NCBI GenBank assembly: GCA_020721485.1
Contig: DYMR01000006.1
Span: 1-21,832, forward strand
Source of the DNA: Halothiobacillus neapolitanus
GTDB lineage: Bacteria > Pseudomonadota > Gammaproteobacteria > Halothiobacillales > Halothiobacillaceae
Reading direction: 5' to 3'
Length of the DNA stretch: 21,832 bases
Shown here: positions 16,697-21,832 of the stretch, piece by piece
Layout of the letters: every line of letters begins with the position of its first letter
How positions within the stretch are numbered: position 1 is the stretch's first letter
The notes under the pieces: model-generated
What the model was told of the DNA's origin: nothing
The model's database searches: none
What the model saw: the letters and a program-made list of their open reading frames with translations, nothing else
Translations under genes and position numbers: made by a program

Positions 16697-17254
16697 GTGC
16701 CGCCTTCGTTCTTGGTGCAGCGCGCCGCGCACTGGGTGCGGCAAGGCGGGGTGGTTGCCTACCCGACCGAAGCCGTCTTCGGCCTCGGCGCCGACCCCGC
16801 CAATCCGCAGGCTGCCGAACGCATTCTGGCGCTCAAACACCGTCGCCGCGACAAAGGCGTGATTCTACTGGCGGCGAATGCCGATCAGCTCCGCCCCTGG
16901 GTGGCCGAACTACCCGACCGCGACTGGGCGACCATTCACGCCGTGTGGCCGGGGCCGTTTACTTGGGTGCTGCCCGCCCGCGCCAACACGCCCGAATGGC
17001 TCACGGGGGGGCGCGATGAAATTGCCGTGCGCATCACCGCCCATCCGGTCGCGCGCGCGCTGGCGCTGGCGGCGGACACCGCCATCATTTCCACCAGCGC
17101 CAACCCCTCCGGCCACCCGCCCGCCCGCTCGCCACTCGCCGTTCGGCGCTACTTTGCGAACCGACTGGATGCCGTGCTCTGCGGCGATACCGATCGCCAC
17201 GCCAACCCCACCCCGATCCGCCATTGGCCGACTGGCCGCTGGCTGCGCAGATAA
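16697..17254 (+). CDS. tsaC: Threonylcarbamoyl-AMP synthase, short YrdC type
   Basis: 185 residues, the length of E. coli TsaC/YrdC and without the extra Sua5 domain. The enzyme makes threonylcarbamoyl-adenylate from threonine, bicarbonate and ATP for the t6A modification of tRNAs that read ANN codons. Motifs: GGVVAYPTEAVFGLGADP (17-34), the basic ALKHRRRDKGVILLAA (45-60, corresponding to the KxR region), WPGPFTWVLPA and ISTSANPSGHPP. The start is GTG, with GAGG eight bases upstream overlapping the topA stop codon, nine bases downstream of topA. No ATG alternative exists near the conserved start. Co-transcription with topA is likely. Confidence 0.95.
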   Translation: MPPSFLVQRAAHWVRQGGVVAYPTEAVFGLGADPANPQAAERILALKHRRRDKGVILLAANADQLRPWVAELPDRDWATIHAVWPGPFTWVLPARANTPEWLTGGRDEIAVRITAHPVARALALAADTAIISTSANPSGHPPARSPLAVRRYFANRLDAVLCGDTDRHANPTPIRHWPTGRWLRR

Positions 17255-17264
17255 ATGCCGCCAT

Positions 17265-17273
17265 TGCTATGAT
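17265..17273 (+). promoter_or_regulatory. Candidate extended -10 promoter for hemF
   Basis: TGCTATGAT is an extended -10 element (TGn followed by TATGAT, five of six consensus bases) 26 bases before the hemF ATG. No good -35 is seen at the right distance, which an extended -10 can tolerate. It partly overlaps a six-base-pair inverted repeat, CGCCAT and ATGGCG. Confidence 0.4.
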
Positions 17274-17299
17274 GGCGCTCTTTTGCTGGAGCCCGCCCC

Positions 17300-18229
17300 A
17301 TGCCCGATATTGCCCGCGTTCGCGACTACCTGATCGACCTGCAAGACCGCATCGTCGCGGGGCTAGAAGCCCTAGAGCCGGGCGCCCGCTTTACGCACGA
17401 CAACTGGCAACGCCCCGATGGCGCGGCACTGCGGGGCGAAGGCCGGGGGCGCATTCTGGAAAACGGCGCGGTATTTGAACGGGCGGGCATCAATTTTTCG
17501 CATGTCACCGGCCAAAAACTCCCCCCCTCCGCCACCGCGCATCGTCCCGATTTGGCGGGCGGGGAATTTGAAGCGCTGGGTGTCTCACTGGTTATTCACC
17601 CGCGCAACCCCTACGCCCCCACCTCGCACGCCAATGTGCGTTTTTTCATGGCGCAAAAGCCCGGCGTGACACCGGTGTGGTGGTTTGGCGGCGGCTTTGA
17701 TTTAACGCCGTATTACGGTTTTACCGAAGATGCCCAACACTGGCACCGCACGGCGCAAGCCGCCTGCGCCCCCTTTGGCGAGGCCATTTATCCGCGCTTC
17801 AAACGCTGGTGCGACGAGTATTTTTTCCTGAAACACCGCAACGAACCGCGCGGCATCGGCGGGCTGTTTTTCGATGATTGGGGCGCGGACGGCCAAATCG
17901 ACTTTGACAGCGCCTTCGCCCTGATGCGCTCGGTCGGCGACCATTACTTACCCGCCTACACGCCGCTGGTGGCGCAGCGCAAGGACACGCCCTATGGCGA
18001 ACGCGAACGCGATTTCCAGCTCTATCGGCGCGGGCGTTATGTGGAATTTAACTTGGTGTATGACCGAGGCACGCTGTTCGGCCTGCAATCGGGCGGGCGC
18101 ACGGAATCGATCTTGATGTCGATGCCGCCCGAAGTGCGCTGGCGCTACCAATGGCAACCGGAGCCGGGCAGCCCAGAAGCGGCGCTGTATTCAGACTTTT
18201 TGCACCCGAAAGACTGGCTGGGCGGGTAA
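17300..18229 (+). CDS. hemF: Oxygen-dependent coproporphyrinogen III oxidase
   Basis: 309 residues, full length. HemF converts coproporphyrinogen III to protoporphyrinogen IX with O2 in haem synthesis, so its presence implies life with oxygen at least part of the time. The conserved histidines H100, H110, H149 and H179 have exactly the spacing of H96, H106, H145 and H175 of the E. coli enzyme. Signatures are [18 protein letters not shown] (99-116), [14 protein letters not shown] (127-140) and [25 protein letters not shown] near the end. GGAG lies 10 bases before the ATG. The gene is 45 bases after tsaC and may use its own promoter. The end faces the nuclease gene on the other strand, with only 49 bases between and no clear terminator. 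Confidence 0.97.
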   Translation: MPDIARVRDYLIDLQDRIVAGLEALEPGARFTHDNWQRPDGAALRGEGRGRILENGAVFERAGINFSHVTGQKLPPSATAHRPDLAGGEFEALGVSLVIHPRNPYAPTSHANVRFFMAQKPGVTPVWWFGGGFDLTPYYGFTEDAQHWHRTAQAACAPFGEAIYPRFKRWCDEYFFLKHRNEPRGIGGLFFDDWGADGQIDFDSAFALMRSVGDHYLPAYTPLVAQRKDTPYGERERDFQLYRRGRYVEFNLVYDRGTLFGLQSGGRTESILMSMPPEVRWRYQWQPEPGSPEAALYSDFLHPKDWLGG

Positions 18230-18278
18230 GCCGCGCGCCCAGAGCGCATCCGTGCTCATCAGGGCGCATCCGAACCGA

Positions 18279-19184
18279 TCACCGCCGTCCGAATTCGCCG
18301 CCCAAAACCTCGATCGAACGCGGGGATTCAATCGGCATGCGCCAATCCTGAAAGCGGTTTTTATCCGGCACCAACCAACCGCGCGCGCGCAGCGTTTTGC
18401 CGCGCCACGCCTGAAAATCGGTGGGGCCGAACGCCGCCCATGCGCGCTCGGAAATCTGTAACGCCACCCGGCCTTCAAGATTCACCCACACCGTTTTGCG
18501 GGTTTGATGCACCGACAGCACCCGCCCCCGCACAATCGCCGCGCCCTGCACATCCGAGGGGATGCCGCGCGCCGTGTCGATGCCGGGGTCGTATTCGGCA
18601 TTCCCCCAAATCCCGCGTCGCGCCGCCCGAGCCTGGGCTTCCGTCGCCGTCAGGCAATCGGCCAGCGCCAGATTCGGCGGCATATAGACCGTCATCGCCA
18701 GCCCATCGGCCACCAGTTGCTGCTGCACCGACTGGCCGTCCGGCAAATACAGAAACGCCAACAGCCGACCATAGCGATCCTTGCCCTCTTCGCCGGCGCG
18801 CAGCAGCAACCGATTACGCGACCGTGCCAACATCGCCTGCAATGCCGCCCGACTGGCATCACCGAAGGGCTCAGCGGCCGACGCGGGACGGTCGTTGTAG
18901 GCCGGATGCGCCACTTCCGGCGCATCAATACCCGCCAGCCGCACGCGGCGCCCGTCGGTGAGTTTGACCGTATCGCCGTCATCGACATAGGCCACCACCA
19001 CAGATTCGGGCGAACCCGCTGCGGGGCAGACCGGAGCAGGCGAAGCCGCTTGCGCTTCAATCCCACCGGCGACAACGGCTAAAATCGCCCACAAAAAAAA
19101 GCCCCGCCAAAATTGACGGAGCGTTTCTTGCCGAAGCAGTTTGAGACCGAGGACGCGCGGCGAGCAACGCATTGCGTCGCCCAT
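18279..19184 (-). CDS. Secreted staphylococcal-nuclease-like (thermonuclease family) protein
   Basis: 301 residues. A basic N-terminus, a hydrophobic segment (28-41) and AQA/AS (cut after about 46) form a signal peptide. The SNase fold spans about 60-195: DDGDTVKL (68-75), RLAGIDAPE and KDRYGRLLAFLYL. Residues R82, D87, E90 and R140 correspond in order and spacing to R35, D40, E43 and R87 of staphylococcal nuclease, so catalysis looks intact. A C-terminal extension (about 200-301) carries RGRVLSVHQTRKTVWVNLEG and TLRARGWL, suggestive of a small OB-like beta fold. The start is four bases after the rpmE2 stop; an ATG at 19172 is an alternative. A strong terminator hairpin lies inside the signal-peptide codons, so read-through from rpmE2 should be low. 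The role, for example DNA scavenging outside the cytoplasm, is inferred. Confidence 0.88.
   Translation of the reverse strand: MGDAMRCSPRVLGLKLLRQETLRQFWRGFFLWAILAVVAGGIEAQAASPAPVCPAAGSPESVVVAYVDDGDTVKLTDGRRVRLAGIDAPEVAHPAYNDRPASAAEPFGDASRAALQAMLARSRNRLLLRAGEEGKDRYGRLLAFLYLPDGQSVQQQLVADGLAMTVYMPPNLALADCLTATEAQARAARRGIWGNAEYDPGIDTARGIPSDVQGAAIVRGRVLSVHQTRKTVWVNLEGRVALQISERAWAAFGPTDFQAWRGKTLRARGWLVPDKNRFQDWRMPIESPRSIEVLGGEFGRR
19093..19122 (-). terminator. Intrinsic terminator after rpmE2, inside the nuclease coding sequence
   Basis: Read on the minus strand, GCTCCGTCA (19122-19114), loop ATTT and TGGCGGGGC (19109-19101) form a nine-pair stem with two G-U pairs, followed by eight T residues (19100-19093). 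This is a textbook Rho-independent terminator about 67 bases past the rpmE2 stop. It also encodes residues 22-31 of the nuclease precursor. Confidence 0.75.
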
Positions 19185-19188
19185 GCGC

Positions 19189-19434
19189 TTATTTGCGACC
19201 GTAGCGGTTGCGGAACTTGTCCACTTGTTTCGCGGTGCTCGCGTCCATCCGTTTGCCGGTGTAGAACGGGTGGCTGGCGGAAGAAATTTCCACTTTAACC
19301 AGCGGGTATTCTTGCCCGTCGGTCCACTTGATGGTTTCTTTCGCGCGAATGGTCGAGCGGGTCAGCGTTGAAAAATCAGACGCCAAATCTTGGAAAACGA
19401 CCGGACGATAGTTGGGATGAATATCAGGTTTCAT
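19189..19434 (-). CDS. rpmE2: 50S ribosomal protein L31, type B (zinc-free form)
   Basis: 81 residues from ATG 19434, which has AAGGAAC about six bases upstream; the 19 codons further upstream are leader. The sequence [16 protein letters not shown], SFxTRST-like [27 protein letters not shown] and the end [11 protein letters not shown] are those of type B L31. There is no cysteine, so this is the C-minus form that needs no zinc. In many bacteria this form replaces the zinc-binding L31 when zinc is short and is repressed by Zur; no obvious Zur palindrome is seen here, so it may be the constitutive or only L31. It has its own promoter and a terminator just downstream. Confidence 0.97.
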   Translation of the reverse strand: MKPDIHPNYRPVVFQDLASDFSTLTRSTIRAKETIKWTDGQEYPLVKVEISSASHPFYTGKRMDASTAKQVDKFRNRYGRK

Positions 19435-19489
19435 GGTTTTGTTCCTTGCCTGGCCGGGGGCGACTGCCGCCCGCTCGCGCCGAATAAAC

Positions 19490-19525
19490 AATTTGTTCTG
19501 TGATCGGTTCTGATGAACACAAATT
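19490..19525 (-). promoter_or_regulatory. Possible leader hairpin upstream of rpmE2
   Basis: In the roughly 100-base leader, AATTTGTGTTC (19525-19515) can pair with GAACAAATT (19498-19490) with a two-base bulge and a 16-base loop. The pairing is AT-rich. It could be a regulatory structure or an operator, or chance. Confidence 0.3.
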
Positions 19526-19539
19526 TTTCAGGAAGGCGG

Positions 19540-19568
19540 ATTCTATCGAAAACTTCCGCGCGGCTCAA
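19540..19568 (-). promoter_or_regulatory. Sigma-70 promoter for rpmE2
   Basis: On the minus strand TTGAGC (19568-19563) and TAGAAT (19545-19540) are separated by exactly 17 bases. The -10 matches five of six and the -35 four of six consensus bases, in an intergenic position. The -35 overlaps the comF stop codon. Transcription should start near 19533, giving a leader of about 100 bases. Confidence 0.7.
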
Positions 19569-20296
19569 GTCATGTCGAGATAATTTGCATCGGATGCCGT
19601 GGGCTTCGGGGTGCGCGCCACCACCCACACCCCGACCCACTGCGCGCCGGCGGCTTTGAGCACGCGCGCCACCGCCGCCGCCGAACTGCCGGTGGTCATC
19701 ACATCGTCCACCACAATCACCCGCTGGGGCACGGGCGGAACCGCCTCGAACGCCGCCCGCAGCGCCCGACGCCGCTCGGCAGCCGTTTGCGTGACTTGGG
19801 GCGGATCCGAGCGCGTGCGGCGCACCAAATCCGGCATGACCCGCAAGCCCGTGTGCCGCGCCAGCGCCGTCGCAATCAACGCCGCTTGATTGAATCCGCG
19901 ATCGCGCAATCGCGTCGGGTGCAACGGCATGGGCAACAGCACGGCATCCGGGGCGAAATCCGTTGCGCACAACTGCGCACGCAACGGCGCGCAGAGCGCC
20001 TCCAACACGGCGGTGTCGTGCCGATATTTCAACGCATGAATTAAATGTCGCACGCCGGGCTCAAACCCCAATCCCGCCACCGTCGCATCAAACGGCGGTG
20101 GCGTTTGGTGGCAGTCTAAACACGGTTGCCCCGCCACCGTCGTCGGCAGCGCACACACCGGGCATTTCGGCGCCGAATCTTGCCGCATACCGCCCTCGCA
20201 GGCCGCACACAAGCCGTTGTTTTGCGATGTGGCCAAGCCGCAAATGGCGCAGGGCGCAGGCACCATGCGGCGGGTTAGGCTGGCGAACCAATTCAT
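19565..20296 (-). CDS. comF: ComF family phosphoribosyltransferase-like protein
   Basis: 243 residues. The N-terminus holds four CxxC pairs (C16/C19, C30/C33, C45/C48, C59/C62) that can build two zinc-ribbon sites. The rest is a phosphoribosyltransferase fold with LPMPLHPTRLRDRGFNQA (121-138) and the PRPP loop VIVVDDVMTTGSS (193-205). ComF proteins act in late steps of DNA uptake in naturally competent bacteria, probably at the cytoplasmic face with helicase or priming partners. The gene is divergent from the membrane protein gene (44 bases between starts). It precedes rpmE2, whose promoter begins at the comF stop. No clear ribosome-binding site is seen; an internal ATG at codon 11 would lose no motif. 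Confidence 0.94.
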   Translation of the reverse strand: MNWFASLTRRMVPAPCAICGLATSQNNGLCAACEGGMRQDSAPKCPVCALPTTVAGQPCLDCHQTPPPFDATVAGLGFEPGVRHLIHALKYRHDTAVLEALCAPLRAQLCATDFAPDAVLLPMPLHPTRLRDRGFNQAALIATALARHTGLRVMPDLVRRTRSDPPQVTQTAAERRRALRAAFEAVPPVPQRVIVVDDVMTTGSSAAAVARVLKAAGAQWVGVWVVARTPKPTASDANYLDMT

Positions 20297-20340
20297 GCTA
20301 TGTTCATCATCTATTGCTAATACACCGGGGGTAACGGGAA

Positions 20341-20757
20341 ATGCATCATCATAACGACGAGAACGAACAAGAATCCAAAATCGTCACCGGCGCCTCAGCG
20401 CGCAAAGCCGCGAAGTGGTTCAACTACGGCACGCTGGTGGCGATGGCGCTGCCCCTGCCCTTGGCGATTTTCTGGACCGGCATGTCGATGCTGATTTACG
20501 CACTCAACCGCCACCACCCCAACCCCAAAGTCGGCTATTACACGCAGTGGGCGGCCTACCGATTTTATGGCGTGGCCGGCGGAGCGGTGGCCGTGGCGGT
20601 GTTCTTTCCGCCGAACATTACCTACTACTTAGTGATTTGGGTGATCGCCGCCGTGATTTTGGTACCGTGGACGCTGTATGATCTCTACAAAATCAATCAC
20701 GACACTTGGGACGATGTGATGCTGACCCCGGAAACTTTCGAGGCTCAGCACACCTGA
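20341..20757 (+). CDS. Unrecognised small membrane protein with three predicted helices
   Basis: 138 residues. I do not recognise the family. The N-terminus (1-27) is hydrophilic, with a His-rich start (MHHHNDENEQESK) and a basic patch (RKAAK, 21-25). Three hydrophobic segments follow, about 30-54, 72-90 and 93-115, the first two separated by a basic, Pro-rich loop (RHHPNPKVGYYTQW) and the last two by FFPPNITYY. The C-terminus (116-138) is acidic. Aromatic residues cluster near the membrane borders. A GGGGGT/GGGAA purine run precedes the ATG. Codon use resembles neighbouring genes, and a frame this long with clean helices is very likely a real gene. It lies 33 bases before bioB and may share its transcript; that says little about its job. 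Confidence 0.85.
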   Translation: MHHHNDENEQESKIVTGASARKAAKWFNYGTLVAMALPLPLAIFWTGMSMLIYALNRHHPNPKVGYYTQWAAYRFYGVAGGAVAVAVFFPPNITYYLVIWVIAAVILVPWTLYDLYKINHDTWDDVMLTPETFEAQHT

Positions 20758-20790
20758 GGCGAGCCGCGCGTCCCCCGACTGAGGTAGCCT

Positions 20791-21832
20791 GTGACGACTC
20801 CCAATTCTGACTGGACCCTGACGCGCGTTCTTGCCTTATTTGACCTGCCGTTCAGCGATCTGCTGTTCCGCGCCCACCAAGTACATCGGGCGCGCTTCGA
20901 CCCGAATGCGGTGCAGGTTAGCACCCTGCTCTCGATCAAAACCGGTGCCTGCCCGGAAGATTGTTCGTACTGCGCGCAAAGCAGCAAATACGACACGGGG
21001 CTTACGCGCGAAAAGCTGTTGCCTTTAGACGAAGTGCGCCGCGCGGCATTGGCTGCCCGCGCCAACGGCGCCACCCGGTTTTGCATGGGCGCGGCGTGGC
21101 GCAACCCGACCGACACCCAGCTCGAACGGGTCATCGACATGGTGCACACCGTGAAAGCGGTCGGCATGGAAGCCTGCGTCACCCTCGGCATGCTCAGCGC
21201 CCCCCAAGCGCAGCGCTTAAAACAGGCCGGGCTCGACTACTACAACCACAACATCGACACCTCGCCCGAGTTTTATGGCGAAGTCATCAGCACCCGCAGC
21301 TTTCAAGATCGGCTCGACACCCTCGCCCATGTGCGCGAACAGGGCATCAATGTTTGCTCCGGCGGCATTTTGGGCATGGGCGAATCGCGGCAAGATCGCG
21401 CCTCGTTCCTGCTGTCGCTTGCCACGCTGCCGCGCGCGCCCGAATCGGTGCCGCTGAACATGCTGGTGCGCATTCCCGGCACGCCGATGGCGGAGATTCC
21501 CACGCTCGACCCGATCGAATTCATCCGAACGGTGGCCGTGGCGCGCATTTTGATGCCGAGTTCACATGTACGGCTATCCGCCGGGCGCGAAGGCATGACC
21601 GATGAAGCCCAAGCCTGGTGCTTCTTCGCCGGCGCGAACAGCATTTTCTACGGCGACAAACTGCTCACCACCGACAATGCCGATCAGGATCACGACCGCG
21701 TCCTGTTCGACAAACTCGGCATTCACCCGCTGATCCCCGCCGGATTCACCCCCGACGAAGACGAAGACGACCACACCAGCCCGATGGGCGGCTGCGGTGG
21801 CGGCGCTTGCGGGCATGCGCATCATGCGCACT
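20791..21832 (+). CDS. bioB: Biotin synthase, with an unusual Cys/His-rich tail, open at the window end
   Basis: 347 codons are visible and the stop lies beyond the window. The start is GTG 20791, with GAGG seven bases upstream. BioB is a radical-SAM enzyme that inserts sulfur into dethiobiotin. The [4Fe-4S] ligands C54, C58 and C61 (CPEDCSYC) and the [2Fe-2S] ligands C98, C129, C189 and R261 each sit one residue past the E. coli positions. Other signatures are [13 protein letters not shown] (150-162), SGGILGMGE (190-198) and [16 protein letters not shown] (279-294). After the normal end of the fold comes an acidic run (DEDEDD, 322-327) and then a Gly/Cys/His-rich stretch with C335, C340, H342, H344, H345 and H347. 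This tail is beyond the E. coli core and looks metal-binding. Catalytic function is secure; the tail's role is unknown. Confidence 0.96.
   Translation, partial: MTTPNSDWTLTRVLALFDLPFSDLLFRAHQVHRARFDPNAVQVSTLLSIKTGACPEDCSYCAQSSKYDTGLTREKLLPLDEVRRAALAARANGATRFCMGAAWRNPTDTQLERVIDMVHTVKAVGMEACVTLGMLSAPQAQRLKQAGLDYYNHNIDTSPEFYGEVISTRSFQDRLDTLAHVREQGINVCSGGILGMGESRQDRASFLLSLATLPRAPESVPLNMLVRIPGTPMAEIPTLDPIEFIRTVAVARILMPSSHVRLSAGREGMTDEAQAWCFFAGANSIFYGDKLLTTDNADQDHDRVLFDKLGIHPLIPAGFTPDEDEDDHTSPMGGCGGGACGHAHHAH

Noticed and set aside
18244..18272. GCGCATCCG repeated twice, 20 bases apart, between hemF and the nuclease gene
   Set aside because: Only nine bases are shared, there is no symmetry or T run, and it does not form a terminator; probably chance.
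19499..19520. TGTGA-like half site upstream of rpmE2 as a Crp site
   Set aside because: The second half (TCACA at the right spacing) is missing, and the position is downstream of the predicted transcription start.

Overview
This is an ordinary, densely packed, GC-rich chromosomal stretch from a proteobacterium, most likely a gammaproteobacterium. The evidence is the run of core genes (def-fmt-rsmB beside dprA-smg-topA-tsaC-hemF), an LpxL/HtrB-type lipid A acyltransferase, TrkA/TrkH, an E. coli-type short TsaC and the comF/bioB neighbourhood. The presence of a DUF4390-NtrY-NtrX block and a TopA without zinc ribbons suggests a deep-branching gamma or a beta-like lineage rather than an enteric. 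I cannot name the genus from sequence alone. No tRNA, rRNA, insertion sequence, CRISPR array or prophage gene was seen.

Layout. (1) Positions 1-10846, all minus strand: a nine-gene collinear block read def, fmt, rsmB, DUF4390 protein, ntrY, ntrX, trkA, trkH, lpxL-like (cut by the window start). Junctions are 4-base ATGA overlaps, longer overlaps or gaps of 2-39 bases, so it is probably one operon or a chain of coupled transcripts. It joins translation start/ribosome maturation, a two-component system, potassium uptake and outer-membrane lipid acylation. (2) 10847-11192: a divergent intergenic region. (3) 11193-18229, plus strand: LysM lipoprotein, dprA, smg, topA, tsaC, hemF. (4) 18279-20296, minus strand: comF, then rpmE2 from its own strong-looking promoter, followed by a secreted staphylococcal-nuclease-like protein. 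(5) 20341-21832, plus strand: an unrecognised three-helix membrane protein and bioB (still open at the window end).

Points of interest. The NtrX-type regulator lacks the sigma-54 contact loop and has substitutions at the Walker B aspartate, sensor I and one arginine-finger position, so it may be an ATPase-dead regulator. A near-perfect intrinsic terminator after rpmE2 lies inside the coding sequence for the signal peptide of the nuclease gene. BioB carries an acidic, Cys/His-rich C-terminal tail. The 138-residue membrane protein before bioB has no function that I can assign. I found no convincing new multi-gene system; these are local oddities in a housekeeping region.
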